Shown here: piece by piece, positions 12,520-25,728 of the stretch | Layout: every line of letters begins with the position of its first letter | Numbering within the stretch: the stretch's first letter is position 1 | NCBI GenBank assembly: GCA_019671005.1 | Contig: CM033738.1 | Coordinates: 11,558,202-11,622,201 of the forward strand | Origin: Hibiscus mutabilis | Lineage: Eukaryota > Streptophyta > Magnoliopsida > Malvales > Malvaceae | Length of the DNA stretch: 64,000 nucleotides | Direction: 5' to 3' | Notes under the pieces: generated by a model | The model's input: only the letters and a program-made list of their open reading frames with translations | What the model was told of the DNA's origin: nothing | The model's database searches: none | Program-made: the position numbers and the translations under genes

Positions 12520-12935
12520 AGTCACCCTGTCTACTCCACTTGCGGAAGCGCTTGGCGTAGGTTCTAGCCATTCTGCCTACCCTCACAGGGCGCTCGGTGT
12601 GAAACTAGACCACCATTCCTACTCCACTAATGGATGCGCTTGGCGTGACATTACACCATCCTACCTACTCCTTGAAGAGAAGCGATTGGCGTAGGATTCG
12701 ACCATCCTGCCTACTCCTCACATAGGAATGCTTGGCGTAGTCCCCACACCTTGCCTACTCCAGTCCAAAGAGCGTTTGGTTTACTATCATTCGACCCTGC
12801 CTACTCCGTTTACCGGAGCGCTTGGCGTAGAATCCACAATCCAACACCTCTGTGCACAGAAAAAAGTCTCTCTTTTTTTTGCCTTTCATGATGATCCACC
12901 CTGCTTACTCCACCTGTGGGAGCGCTTGGCGTGAG
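12520..12935 (-). repeat. Tandem repeat in leader of copy 1
   Basis: About seven units of roughly 55-60 bp. Each contains a 'cctactcc' block and a 'gcgcttggcgtag' block on the plus strand. They lie between the primer site and gag, in the untranslated leader. The same unit recurs in copy 2 at 27570-27990. Confidence 0.75.
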
Positions 12936-13140
12936 ACCAACTGACCCACAAATAGTCCAACTCTTATTTTTGCTACACATCCGTCTAACGTCACCACGCA
13001 CCACAGCCACTGAATAAAGCATCACAGTGTTCAAGTTGGCACATGAGCACTATGGCATTTGGTTAACAAATACGCACCACTGTATCAAAAGTCATAGCCA
13101 AACGCCATTGTCACATTAATACATTGTCCATCGTATTCTC

Positions 13141-13152
13141 GCTCTGATACCA
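13141..13152 (-). other. Primer binding site (tRNA-iMet) of copy 1
   Basis: The minus strand reads TGGTATCAGAGC, the standard plant initiator-Met tRNA complement, 2 nt inside the 5' LTR. Confidence 0.9.
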
Positions 13153-13154
13153 CG

Positions 13155-13790
13155 TCTCACGGATATACTCTTTTTGCTCGGTTGGCAAGCCGTGCAGCAC
13201 TTGAAATGGGTTTTACCCAGACAAGCCAGCCTTTCTCATGCCCCATTGTCCAATGAGTTATCTTGGTCTAGCCTTCTCAGGGTCACAATGTGGTAAGGCT
13301 TTTAGAGTTTCGAATCTCGCAGGGCCTAGCGATAGTTGCACTCCAACCTCGTACTTCAGCCACGAGCGCGATATGGGGCCCTAGGCCCCAAACCGTCTCT
13401 AGGTATTTCTCCTAGGGAGACAGTGCGTCAACCACTAGGCCCCACTGCCCGCACACCTAGGCCCGACATGGGCCTAGGAGTAGGTCGCTTATACCAAGGA
13501 AGCTAGGTCGCTAGCCCAAGCGAGGGAGATGGTGGAGACCCGACACCAGACCACTTCCCCCTAAAGAGCTAAATAAACTTACCAGGAATGCCGTGAGTAG
13601 ACGTTGCTTCGTCCCAAATGAGGACACTTTCTGAATAGGGCCTTCATCGTATTCCCAAAGCATCTTAACTTGCATCCTTGACTTGATAGCTCCTCAGGGA
13701 ATGCTCATATCATCGCTCGGTCCACCATTGCTCAATCATGAACGGGCTTATCAAGGCAGGGTCGCAATACAATAAGGGATGGCCTTGACA
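13155..13790 (-). repeat. 5' LTR of copy 1 (636 bp)
   Basis: Pairs with 7981-8616. The plus-strand start is TCTCAC, where the partner has TGTCAC, so one LTR end base has changed. Confidence 0.85.
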
Positions 13791-14044
13791 CACCGCACAT
13801 CGCCCAATGCGACGATTAAGCATTCGACATATATAGCCAACCTCAAAGGCTTCGATGACAATTTGGACATCAGTTGTAAGTTTTAACACACATAAAATGC
13901 GATTGTGTTATCCATAATTACACCATCATATGTTTAGTAACCCTCTAATAATGCATTAGATCAAGACCGTCAGCACCCTGCAAAAAAACTTCACTATTCC
14001 CTCTGATACAACACATGTGGATTATTCTTACCAAGTACCCTCCT

Positions 14045-14768
14045 CAGGGCCATCCCTGGCCAGAGCAATAGGGGCGTTCGCCCAAGGCCCGTGCTAAAAA
14101 AAATTAAAAATATAGTTTTTAGCTCTTACGAGTAGATGAAAAAAAAGAATCTAGTGATGAACATATATATATATATATAGCTGGATAAGTTTCGAGGGCC
14201 CTAATAACAAGTATTAAAAAATTAAATCGTAAGAGTATGCTCATATTAATAAATATTGGGGGGAAATCTGGGCCCTAATAATAAGTATTAAAAATAATTC
14301 AATTTTTAAGAGTATGCTCGTAATAATAAATATTAAAATTAAATTTTTTTAATACTTGTTATTAGGAGACCAATTTTTTCCACTATTTATTATTATGAGC
14401 ATACTCTTAAAATTATTTTTTTCAATACTTGTTATTATAGACATACTCTTAAAATTTATTTTTTAATACTTGATATTATAGACATGTATTTAAATAGGGA
14501 TATGTAACCGCAACAGAGATCGTTATATAGCAGTAGAGACACCATCCAAAACCACAATACCTGCAACCGTTATGTCCACAATAACATATGTTATTAAAAT
14601 TTTCACAACTGTGATACCCGCAGTGACAGAAATAACATTCGTTATGTCTGCAACCGTCATAAACGCAACAAGATCGAATATACGATCGCAATCGCAATTT
14701 AAATCCCTAATTTAAGGCCCAATTTTTAAATTCGCCCTAAGGCCACTAAAATCTCAGAAACGGCCCTG
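14045..14768. mobile_element. Non-autonomous hAT element, 724 bp
   Basis: Inverted ends CAGGGCCATCCCTG and CAGGGCCGTTTCTG (other strand), with a perfect 8-bp duplication accctcct at 14037-14044 and 14769-14776. The interior contains several copies of 'ttaagagtatgctc' and 'aatacttgttatta' in both orientations, so it folds extensively. No transposase. The cysteine-rich open frame at 14476-14697 is an accident of these repeats. Confidence 0.9.
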
Positions 14769-14776
14769 ACCCTCCT

Positions 14777-15660
14777 TAAGACAAATCACAAGGTGCTAGA
14801 TCATGGCCGACAACCATATTGTGTAAAAAAATATTACGAATATAACTTCACTTGTAGAAGCCTCCTTGAAAGCCCTAATAATCAAGCAAAACCAGATGAA
14901 CTCAAAAGCAAAATGTTCAGCAATATGTTTCATGATCTTGGACAATACGTTAAACGAAAGATCAACCAAACTTCCTTAATGACCATCGAGATAACACAAA
15001 ACGTGTAGCAAACAAATATGCAAAAGAAAGTATTGATTGAGGAGTACAAAGACCTAGCGAGAAAAAAAAAACCAATAGTCTATTGTATAAGTAGACAAAG
15101 TTCGAAATACCTGCCTTTTAAACACACGCACACCAAAAAAAAAACCAATTCCAGAGTCGGAAGTTACAGAGATTTTCTGTCGAAAATGAATAGACAATAT
15201 TAAAGTTACAATAATTTTATGTCAGTTAGAAATAACTAAAGAAGACTAAAGTGTTGAGATTCATGTTAATTTTACTTTAAACCAACAGCTTAAACATTTT
15301 GATTCTTTAAATTTAGAGTTTAGGTTTCTTTTAAAATTTAAATCTTTGAAGGTCAATCGTGTCTTTTATTCCGTCCAATGAATATTCTATTATTCGTGAG
15401 CTGAATGAACTTCTATCATACGTGATATTGAAAAGGTACCATTTCTATGTATAATTAGATTTGATAGTGATTCTAGTATTTAATTTTTGTGATATTTCGG
15501 TAATTTTAACTTTTCTTAGCCTACTAATTGAATTTTAAAAGTAACACCTAAAGATCAATTTTTTGTTAGTGGTAAACGGAAGGCTTAAAGTTCAAATTTA
15601 TCGGGATTTGAGGGGTCATGGCCCTTACAAGTAATAAAGATTCAAAACTAATAAAATATA
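14777..15660. other. Intergenic DNA without recognised features
   Basis: Two short open frames (14793-15008 and 15018-15203) show no family resemblance and have lysine-rich, low-complexity translations. I do not call genes. Confidence 0.4.
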
Positions 15661-15670
15661 ATTATATATA

Positions 15671-15898
15671 GGTAAAACTTTAATACACATGTTGTGTAAT
15701 TACACAAGTCTGTGTATCTACACTATAAATCAAAGTTAAACCTAAACCCTAAAAAACTAAACCCCAAACTTTAAACCCTAAACACTAACCTTAAAATTTA
15801 AACCAGACAACCCAAACCCCTAAACTCTAAACCCTAAACTAAACTCTTAACCCCTAAAACTAAAAGGTCTGTGTAAAATTTGTATTAAAATTTTTCTC
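15671..15898. mobile_element. MITE with telomere-like interior, copy A (228 bp)
   Basis: Left end GGTAAAACTTTAATACAC and right end its approximate complement (...GTATTAAAATTTTTCTC). The 10-bp sequence attatatata stands on both sides (15661-15670 and 15899-15908), consistent with a 9-bp Mutator-type duplication in AT-rich DNA. The interior is almost entirely degenerate CCCTAAA heptamers. Related to 52556-52802 and 58061-58332. Confidence 0.8.
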
Positions 15899-15908
15899 AT
15901 TATATATA

Positions 15909-18600
15909 CAAATAAATTCAGTTTTTTATAGTTTTATTTTAATATTGTTTTTATTTTTTTTCAAATCATGACACTTTTAATTTTCTTTATTTTTATAATC
16001 TTTCAAATAAAATAAATTGTGAGAAACTAAAATTTGATTTTCCTCTTAATTTTTAAATTGATAGATTGAAAATTTTCAATAATCGCAAGTAATATTTTAA
16101 ACAATTTTATATTCTTACTTTAATCTATGAATAAAGACAATTTTTATTAATTTAATCATCACTTTAAGAGTTCTCTTACAAGCTGAGTGCAAAATTCGTT
16201 ACTATAATTTCATTTTTTTCAAGAAAATCTCAACGGGGTATTTGTTAAAAAATATATCATAAATCTACATTTTCTTCATGAAATCACATATAAACATACA
16301 TGATTCGATAAATAAAAGTTATGTTAAAATTACTTTCAATAATTGTTTCCCTCAAAATAAAATGTCTACTTCCACTAATAGTAGTATACATAATTTAAAA
16401 AAATAAAAATAAAAAGTGTGTCCTAATCATATATTGCTTAAAGGTTTTAGACAAGATTAAGCTCCAAGAAAGTGTATTTATAGGAATGAAGTTTGGTTTT
16501 GGTAGTGATTTTTCGGTTGACCATTGTTCAAAGGGATGTAAACAGGGGTAGCACTAGGATCAATGTTAGGTCTAGAGTAGGGTCCATAACACCATCAACC
16601 ACAACAATGGTGATTGTGGCATTTCACCTGAAATCAAATTTCACAAGGCCTTGCACACATTTGATTGCACCCAAGAATTTAAACATGCAATCCATGATTT
16701 ACTAAGTTTTAATGTTATGAAAATGTATAATTTATCTTGATGCATCCTTCTAAATGAAGTTAATTGAATTTGTTTTTTATATTTTTTATAATGTGATATC
16801 ATCTACTTTTTAATTTTATTTGTAGAATTTTCTTAATTAATTGAAAAGGGTAGAAAATTAAAGAAATAAAATATTCTTTTTTTATTTCATTGAAAAAAAA
16901 TACATTTCTTAGCAATGAACTGATTTTTTTTCTTATTTTCCTTCTCTTTATCTTTGTAATTTGGAATGATATATTTTATGCATTAAAACGAAAAATGTCC
17001 ATATGTTTATTGGGGTTTTCTCTCAAGAGCTGCGCGGCTCCTCTCTTCCTTTTGGGAGCGGTTTATTTTCTTTAATTTTCGACGGGTGGTGATGTTAGTT
17101 TTAATAGTGATTATCGACCGTTAATATTTTTATTTATTTTTATTTTTATATATTTAGTTTTTTATATTTTTTCTTTTATTTTTTTATTTGTTTTTGTGGT
17201 ACGCTTTGACATGATATTGTCTATGGTTGTGGTAAATCTACGTTTGTGGATACGTTTTTCACGATGATCGATTTTGATTTACGGTTTGTCGCTGATCTTT
17301 AATAGTTTGATCCTTTTTTGTGATTCGTTGCTGATGCAGTCAGATCCGTTTTGCAAAGCAACTTCCAAGATTGTTGGTTTTGCTCATCACTCTTAATTCA
17401 ATCTTGAAGCGTGTAGATGGATAGAGACAAGAAGTCTTGTTTGCTGCTTCTATTTCTCTACTGTTTTATTTTATCATTGTTTTGCATCCCGCTGGACGTG
17501 TTTTGTTGGTCTGATATTTCGTTTACTAGTTTTTTTCAATTTAGATTTATTGTGTTTTATTATTTTTCTACTACAATTCATTTCTTTTGAACAATTTCTT
17601 TATTTTAATTTCTAATAAAATTCAACCATATATTCATCATACTATGATCCTTTTTATTAACTATCAAAGCATTAATTATTAACCCTTTCTAAGGAGAAAT
17701 TATTAAATGAATTCGGCTCTCTACGTCATCTGTAGTCCCAGTCAATAAAGTTCATTCATGTCATTTTTTTCTACGAACCCTATACGGTTAATCCAAGTAA
17801 AAATGGTAGATAAAACTCATGATAGTTGACCAACTGACCATTTAGTTTTTTTAATCATATTAAGCGGCAAACAAAAGACTAATTACTGGTCGATTCTTTC
17901 AAAAACATTATTCGCTCTCCATTACAACTGGTTCTTGTCCTATGCATGTGTGATCACCCACAGCTTTCAAAACATGATAATGGTGTATAAAATTGGAAGA
18001 AATTTACACCAAGATGTTAGATGCATTAGGCTCCAAATACCAAATGAGAGTGGTATGATGCTATCTTATGAACCAAGAAAATGGAAGGTTGAGAAAGGGC
18101 AAACCAACAAATAAGTGTATAATGGCTTGTTTGAAAGCCAATAACTAAACCAAGCAAGAGCAAGTTATCATCCATTTTCCTCTGCCTTCCTCTCTCCTTC
18201 CGAAGCCAATTGGGTTATAGTTGTTGGAATTGGGTGGATTGCTCGTTTGAAGCCAAATTGCCAATTGAAGTCAGGTTAGCTACCAGATTATGAGCATCGC
18301 CTTTGGCAATGAGTTCAGATCACGTCCACTTGCCAAATCACCTCTAGTTTCAAATCGCGCTGGTTAAAGTCGAGGTGATATAAGAGAAGCTTGTTCGGTC
18401 TAGGATCATATCATGTCACGTTGGTTAAAGATCCAGAAAATATACTCTGCGTACCTCTGATCCTGTAACTTCCCTCCAAAGACCACCAGGAATTATATGA
18501 AGCTTATCTCCCCGTATTCTCCGGACGATTACTATCTTGATAAGGCCAACATCCATCCATCTGCTTCATCAATCAAGTCTATTAACTGACACATAAACCT
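15909..18600. other. Long intergenic stretch with one dispersed repeat
   Basis: Mostly AT-rich. Bases 17200-17390 resemble 57640-57760 ('gtagatttac' / 'tttttcac' / 'tctttaatagtttgatc' / 'gctcatcactctta' in order), so a dispersed repeat is present. Bases 18060-18600 have more balanced composition but no frame I recognise. Confidence 0.4.
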
Positions 18601-20197
18601 GTTGTAACAACGGTCCCGCCCCGCGGTAGTGCTTGACGCGTTTTTACAAAAATTGGTTTTGAATGATGTCGCCACCAATCTTTTTTGATTTAGATAAGAT
18701 TGGATCACCTGAAAACTCGGTTATTTTAATAAAATTGTCTTATTGTCGCTTTTATAAAAAAACAACAAGTTTTAGCCTGCGAAAACCAGAAAAATAGGTT
18801 CGGGAGTCAGTTACGTATGGGGAAGGATGAGCACCCCACAATGCCCAAAATTGGTACCTGGTCGATTACATATTGTCTAAATGATGGAAATTAAGAATTC
18901 GAATTTAATTTAAAATTTGTGATCCCTTAAAATATTTAAAAAAATATTTCTTTATATGAAAGGGAATTTACACCCCTACACCCGGGGCATAATTTCCGTT
19001 AGATTCCCGAATGAAATGAATCTATTGTGAAAATTATAATTTAGAATTAAAAATTATATTTTTTGTGTTAGGGATTAATGGATACGTTTTTCACGAGAAT
19101 CTCTAATAAAAGGTTTAAATTTAAAATTCGATTAAAACAATGTACGAGATATATATACGAATATATATATATGTTAGATTATAAATATTACGAGCATAAT
19201 AATAATATGTAATAATCCCATAAATACTGATATTGTAAACATAATAATAATAATAATAATATAAATATTATAATGAGATAAATAAATAAAACGAAAATAG
19301 TGACCAAAATATAAGAAAATGTAAACTGAAGGACGAAAATATAAAGGATATGAAAATGTAATGGCCGAAACGGAAATTTCTCCATTCATCAGAAAACGCG
19401 GATTCTCCCTCCTTGGTCGGGTCAACACGCGGGTATAATAGGGGTTCAAAACGACGTCGTTTTGAATACCCTTTAAATACAAGATTAAGCCCAAAAAAAT
19501 CATTCCAGCATTTGATAATAAAAAAAACTCTCTCAACTCTCTCATCCCTCAGTTCGGTCGTCGCACTAGCCACCACTGCGAGCCATCGCAAGTTGTCGTT
19601 CACCGCGACGAAAACTATCGCCTTCGACGGCCGGTGAACATGCGAAGATGCAGACCGACTCAGGTAAGGTTCCCAAACTCAAATCTTCACTCGGTTTTCT
19701 TTAAATCTTCCACTATTTCCCTTAGATCTATAAAAACAAAAAGATCTTTACAATTTTTTTACCTTTTATTTTTTCGGCTTTTTTAGTCTCATAATATCTT
19801 TCTGTTTTATTTCTTTGCTCTCTCTGAGATCTCTATTTTTTTCTCTAAAAATCGTGTCTCCCTTATTTTTTTTCGAATCCTAAAGGACCTCCACTACATT
19901 TGATTTTCCTGGGTATTTATAACCCGATTTAACACATAAAAAGACAAAAATAATGATGTCTCTTTTTGCTTTTACAGGCGGTGGGGTGGTGGCGTAGTGC
20001 GGCTTGGACGATAGAATAGGGCGGTGGAGACCTATCAGTGTGACGTGTGGCGGTCACGGGGAAAGGGAAGAGCCGCGCGTGGCCGAGAAGTTGGATGGTC
20101 ACAAGGGCACGGTGACCGAGATAAGGATAAGGGTATTAGGTTTTATTGGTGTTGATTTGTTTAGGTTTAGATCTGGGTAATGGGTTTGGTCTTGATG
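18601..20197. repeat. LTR-like repeat fragment with promoter-like region
   Basis: Shares the 'gttacgtatggggaaggat' and 'cccaaaattggtacc' block with 2585-2720. Further right, around 19450-19700, is a TATA-like 'tttaaatac', pyrimidine-rich 'ctctctcaactctctcatc' and a GC-rich start-like stretch, which resembles the transcribed part of an LTR. No TSD or partner LTR was found, so the class is inferred. Confidence 0.35.
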
Positions 20198-22919
20198 TGT
20201 AACGTCCTAGTTTTAGGGCTTAGCGGTTTGGTGGTTTATTAGACGGTCCGGTGGACCGGAGTAGGGATTCGAGTCAGTTTCGGGACCGTATATTTTTCGG
20301 TAAGATAAAAATATGGAAAATAGCTAAAAATCATATTTTAATATATATTGATTTTTAGTGGAATGAATTTTAGAAAATAGAATTTGGAAATGTGACATTT
20401 TGGTTAGTGACCAAAATGCAATTTTTGAAAACTGTTTTAAAGTGACTAAAATGAAAATGGTCAAATTCTTAGAATCCTTAAGGAGCTAAATTACCAAGTT
20501 TTTTTCTGGAGGTTTCTCCCTTCAATTAAATCATTTTAAACATGTGTTTTAAAGGTGGTTTAAGAGGGATTAAAATATCTAAGTTAATTATTAGCTTTTA
20601 AAGAAAATCTACGTAACTTTTTCCTAAACCTTTTCTCTCAACTTCTTTTCTGCCAAACAATCAGAATTTCATCAAAATCCAAAGGTGAGAGATTATTTTC
20701 ACTCAGATTATTGATTCTAACTTGATTCTTTAACTTTGTTTTGCAAAATCTCATTGAAATCTTATGTTTTCTTAGCTTTTCACAAAGCAATTGAGGGAGA
20801 AACTTCACAATAGGGGTAAGGTCCGAGATCTCCTCTATTATATGGTTCTTTATTGAAATTCCCAAGCATTTGATCCTTGTTTTTGTGTTTCTAATCTGAT
20901 TTTGATAATTTTCTAATGTTTAATTGAGTTATTTGGGGAAAATGAGTTAATTCTCGGATTGAATCTAATTTCCAGTAATTAAGGATGCTTTGATTTATAT
21001 TTTGGATGTTTAATAATGTTGATAAGTGATTTTTATCAATGGAATCCCGAAACTTAAGAATCTCTATTTGTTTAGGTTGATAGTTTTGAGGTTTTGTGGT
21101 GTTTCTTTGGTTGTAAGGGTGCTGGAGGTGGTAGGTTGTTTTGGATCTATTTTTAGATGTGTTTTGATGTTGAAAGGGATGTTAGATTGATAGATGTTGG
21201 CTGGATTGTGAATCGAAGAGTTTTGGTTATGTTTTCGGTGGTTGTGGAGGGTAAATTGTGAAGGCATTGTGGAAATTCGAGAAGGATTGTAGTTGTTGTG
21301 TTTAGAATGCATTATGATGCATTAATCCTCTGTTGTTTTGTGGTAAAAATAGGGGAGGTTGATCCGGAAGTGAGTGGAGAAGCGTTGGAGGTTTCGGATA
21401 CTTGATTTTGCATCGGCGAATCGAGGTTTCACTTACCGATGAGTGAAATGTGGTTTAAAGCGTTTTGATGTTTTGGAACAGAGTTTTGGGAGTTAAGGTA
21501 GAGCTTGAAATGCTTACCGAGACTCGGAAGTAAGTATAAAGTGGTTTTCTCTCTCGATCGTGCTAGCTTGAAATGGTTTTATGCACTTGTTTTAATTTAC
21601 ATGTTACCTACTGTTTAAGCATGTTTTAAAGTATTTGATATACTGTTTTTAAGCATGAAATGCTGAAGGATGCATATGGTAAGTGATCCTTGTAAGTATG
21701 GTTTATACTTGTGGTTTAAAGCATGGTTGTTGTTTTGGATAATGGTTTGGTTAATGCTTGTTAAAAACAATGAGATAAATGTTATTTGGTTAATTATATT
21801 GGCAAGTGATGTGGTTTTAAAATTGTTATCGGATATAGTTGGTCGGCCATAGGATTGAGTGCACTATAAATAAGTCACTTGGATATTGAGGGATTTATAC
21901 AGCGTACCGAATACTCCATCCATGTACCCTAACGGTAGAGGGGTTAAACAGTACCGAAAACTCATGTTAGTGGATTAAGCGTCTAACCGATGATTAGGGT
22001 GGGTGTCCTCGTGGGTTGAAAGTGTACCCGGTTGTTAATGTACCCTGTTGTTATTGTACCGCGATTGTGATTGTATCGCTATTCCAGTTGAGGTGGCTTG
22101 AAGTGTTGGGTTAACACTTGTTGAATTCGTGTATCCGATGAGCTCTTTCGTTATTGGACTTGTATAATGATCACTTGTAAGCCAATATAATTGTTAATGT
22201 ATCATTGAAATGTTTTATAATGTATAATGTGATTTATACATGTTTCTCCTTGAGCTTTGCATTTGGTAGTGATGCATGGAAAGGCTTAAGTGGAGGGTTA
22301 GCAATGTGACTTGCTGTTGATTAATGATACATGTAGCATATGGTTTAATATGTTAGTTTTAACGTTGTAAAGTGCATGTTTAAAAAGGGGCATGATGATG
22401 TTTTAAAGGATGATATTAATTAAATGGTTTTAAATGCATTGATGGTGTTTGTTTTTTACCATTCCTCACTAAGCCTTGTGTGCTTACGCTGTCATTGTCC
22501 ATCAATGCAGATATTTGAGGTCTTGGAAGGCAGCAAGAAGCAAAGGGATCTTGGCAAGACTTGTTTCTGAAGTATGTTAGAGACTAGACTATAATGAATG
22601 AGGGAAATAGGGTACTAGTTGTATTTTGGGAGATGTTTTGTGGAACTCCCTTTTTGAGCATGTTTCTTTAGTTGCTTTCGGGTTGTAAATGGCCTTTAAA
22701 GATTGATTTTGGTGTTGGATTGTCTTTTTGTGTGTGCTTGGATGCAAAAATTAGGAAGCATGCTTATAGATTTCCTTTTGATGCAAGAAGCTTTGATGTA
22801 TTGTTAGAGTTGTGATGCTAGCTTGCTCATGATATGTTTTGTGTGTTGGCATTGTGTTTTAAGCATGTTGGTTTGATTAGAGTACGCTTTTGGGATGAAA
22901 AACCAGCCAAAATGTGACA
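20198..22919 (+). mobile_element. Long LTR-like element, candidate solo LTR
   Basis: Begins TGTAACGTCC and ends AATGTGACA, giving TG...CA ends with a short inverted repeat. The element at 49313-52156, in the opposite orientation, has the same kind of ends (TGTAACG ... AAATGTGACA). Both contain, in the same order, tandem short repeats and a splice-acceptor-like stretch near the 3' end. No matching 5-bp flanks and no coding capacity. Confidence 0.4.
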
Positions 22920-23290
22920 TTACAGGCCAGGCATATCAATACGCGGGGACCTTATCGGTACGGCTAGACAATTTCTGACTTTTGGGATTGGTATAGGTAT
23001 TGTGTGTTTCGATACGCCTAGGCAAATTTGGTCTGGCGTACTGATATGGGTATGGACGTTTCGGTACGAGTTTTAGTCTCTGGAATTCACTTTTTCAACA
23101 TGAACCCGCGTATCGAAACACCTGAAGGGTCGTACCGGTACAGTTTTAAATATTTCAAAAGTTAGGTAATTCAGTTAGGCGTATCGATACCGTATGAAAG
23201 TGTACTGAAACAAGGTGTTTCAAACCGTATCGATACAGGCTTACCTGTATCGGTACGGATGACCGTTAATTCTGTTAATGACACTTTGGG
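22920..23290. repeat. Cluster of GTATCGATAC/GTATCGGTAC-like palindromes
   Basis: Within 370 bp the motif (R)TATCGRTAC and variants such as 'atcggtacgg', 'gtatcgatacc' and 'cgtaccggtac' occur more than ten times in both orientations. A similar cluster lies at 50455-50640, inside another repeat. It is probably part of a transposon family, but the density is unusual. Confidence 0.55.
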
Positions 23291-24246
23291 GCAGTTTTGT
23301 CATCTTCACTTTTTAGTCCCTGAATCTTGCCAATGCAATTGTATGTGTTAGAATTGAACTGAAATTTGAGACATATGCATGAAAACTGACTAATTTAAGG
23401 TTGGTAACCTGAAAGTGAGCTTTAATCCTGAAATTATTTGTATTTGCATTTTGGTCCCTAAATTATAAATATAATCAATTGGATGTCAAATCGATGCTCA
23501 ATTGAGTTGGGGTTACACCTGATGTCTGCATAAACATGTAGGGTTATTAATTGGCATCTAGATAAGATAAAAAGAAAAAAATGGACCGGGTTTTGTTTAA
23601 TCTCTTCGTTTGCTACGGTAAACTTAATGTAGCCTTCTTGGTTCGATTGGGCGTCTAGGCCAGGTCAAGGGGGTTACATGATGGGTAATTTAGGTTATAA
23701 TTGGGTATAGGGTATTTTATTAATTTGGGTAAATGGGTTTCTATGTTGGGTTAATGTATGGGTTTTTGAGATTTTTTAATTGGTAAAAACTGTTTTTAAA
23801 ATTGATTTACAATAAATATAAGTGAAGATTCACTTGGTAAAAATATGACATAAAAAATAATAAGATAGGTAATTTTTATTAGTTTGTCTCATAAATAACG
23901 TGACAGGAATAACTTATGATATAATTTCTCGTCGAATTCACAGTCTTTAATCAATCAGTCGAGATCTACTAAAATCATGTTGAATTTATTAGCAAATAGA
24001 CGCGTGAATTGGCTTGTCCGACACGTTCAGGCTCGAGTGCATATAAATATATGAAAGGAAAAAAATTGCACAATTTATGAACTTTCTCTAAAAAAAATTA
24101 TACGCACACGGTACATGTCGAAAATGCATGTTCACACGAGCTGAACCGATCGGACGATGACTTAGGTTGGCTGAATTTATGCGTTGATGTACCCTGTTCT
24201 TTTTTAGGCCTCAGTAGAGCTTATGAAAGCCCATCTGTTTGTGTTG
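23291..24246. other. Intergenic DNA without recognised features
   Basis: AT-rich. No gene and no transposon ends recognised. Confidence 0.4.
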
Positions 24247-24612
24247 TTTCTTTAAAATTAAAGTTTATAAATGGTGACTGAACTTTGTTAAAAAAATAAA
24301 ACGGTAATAAATTTTTAAATATTATAAAACGGTAATTAAATTTTGTGTTTTGTAACAAAATGGTAACTCGGCCATTAAGTACTTAACGAGGCTGTTATAA
24401 AATTTTGTGTAATAGCATATTTAATCCTCTATATTTACACATTCATTCAATTAGTCATAATTCAAAAAAATCACTAAATTTAACCCTCGTTATTTACACA
24501 TTGTTTCAATTTAGTCTTTATAGAAAATATTATTTATTATTATTCAGTTTCATTATGAAATTGCTTAATTTTGTAGCTTGACGATGTCTTAAGTGCGACA
24601 AAATTGCAAGAT

Positions 24613-24759
24613 GACGCTGAGAAGAGGAACCTCTGTTTTCTTGCCTACTGGAACTTATCCCATGTTTCCTGAGAAACTTTCCATGGAGGGAAAGAGTTTG
24701 AAACAAGGAGAACTTTGCAAAGCTGTCAGTGTTTCTGTTATCCTGCACTCTGATGGCAG
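24613..24759 (+). pseudogene. Captured exon of organellar RNase II/RNR1-like gene
   Basis: The plus strand encodes TSVFLPTGTYPMFPEKLSME followed by GKSLKQGELCKAVSVSVILHSDG. This matches the RNB-domain stretch of plant chloroplast/mitochondrial RNase II (RNR1), from memory of that family. A splice donor (CAG|GTAAGT at 24760) still follows. Upstream, GCT GAG AAG AGG gives the expected AEKR, but two bases are missing before ACC TCT, so the frame is broken. The captured piece starts exactly where the inverted repeats stop matching. Confidence 0.7.
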
Positions 24760-25145
24760 GTAAGTGGTAATTTACAAAGGTGCACTGCAGTAAAGAGAAA
24801 AGAGGACAAGCAGAAGCTGAATTCATGTGGGTGCACTAAAGCTTTGACCACAAACATGCTCCTTCGGTTTCAACTTGTTAGTGGAAAAAGATATAGCTTC
24901 TCACAACTATACCTGCAGTTTGTATGCGTCTGATTTTGCTTTTGAAAATGGCGTTCATCTGTATATTGGCTGCCTTTAACTATAGGACTACCAGGTACAT
25001 TGTTCCTTCTGTAACCATTCTCCTACCGATAAAACTAGGATATCTGAAAATCAAACTTTGTACCAGCTACGATTGCCCTCTAGAGATGAATGAAATCTAT
25101 TTGAGAAAGAGATGATGCTAATTTGGGCAAATTACCCGTGCTGTG
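24760..25145. other. Interior of the Mutator-like element, left part
   Basis: Probably intron or flanking DNA captured with the RNase II exon. No further exon is recognised. Continues at 28647-28848 on the far side of the nested retrotransposon. Confidence 0.45.
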
Positions 25146-25728
25146 TGTCACGGACATACCTTTCGTTCACTCGATCAGTACGCTGTGCGGCACTTGAAGG
25201 GTCCGATTCCAAACCAAGTTAGCCTTGCAACCTGTTAATCTGTTTAGCATCAACCAAGTAATACATCAGTTCTCAAGCCACAAGCCGATATCGTAGGGCA
25301 TAGCGAATGCCCATAGTCGACCCCCACCTTCCCCGAAGGAAAAAAGTGGTTTTTATTATTAAATAAAAGAAACGGCGATTACAAAAGAAGACTCACCCAC
25401 ATCACCGACTCGGGCGGTAGGGGCCGCCTCGATGGTGTGTAGAATACATACCTTTACCAGTGGATCAGTCCAAACTCTGCCGACTGTCCACCCCTACATA
25501 TATGCGAAAACAAATTTATAGAAATGACCCGAGTAGACATTAACATGCTTGAAAATATGACACTTTTCCTAACCATAGAAAAACCTAAGGAAAAGAACTT
25601 TTTTCCTAAAACATTACAATATTTGAAATGATGACACTTTATTCTTTACTAAGCCATGAGATCCTCAAGCACGGTTGGTCCCGATGCAGCTACTCGGTTG
25701 TGGTGTTGTAAAGGGGATGGCCACAACA
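25146..25728 (-). repeat. 3' LTR of copy 2 (583 bp)
   Basis: Begins TGTCACGGAC and ends CCACAACA on the plus strand. The protease frame runs about 60 bp into this LTR before its stop at 25665. Confidence 0.92.

Larger units (their letters stand above)
7981..13790 (-). mobile_element. Non-autonomous LTR retrotransposon (TR-GAG-like), copy 1
   Basis: Two 636-bp LTRs (7981-8616 and 13155-13790) with TG...CA-type ends flank 4.5 kb. Orientation is minus: a tRNA-iMet primer site lies just inside the right LTR and a purine-rich tract (aagtgtgggagaa on the minus strand) lies just inside the left LTR. Only a gag domain is found, with no protease, reverse transcriptase or integrase. The right LTR starts TC instead of TG, and the 5-bp flanks (tactc / caccg) do not match, so the edges were rearranged after insertion. 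It shares its gag and leader repeats with the element at 25146-28641. Confidence 0.85.

Noticed and set aside
14476..14697. Cysteine-rich 73-codon frame resembling a small secreted peptide
   Set aside because: It lies inside a hAT MITE and its cysteines come from a repeated codon pattern in a low-complexity stretch.
21064..21312. 82-codon minus-strand frame
   Set aside because: Low-complexity translation inside a repeat element with no homology recognised.
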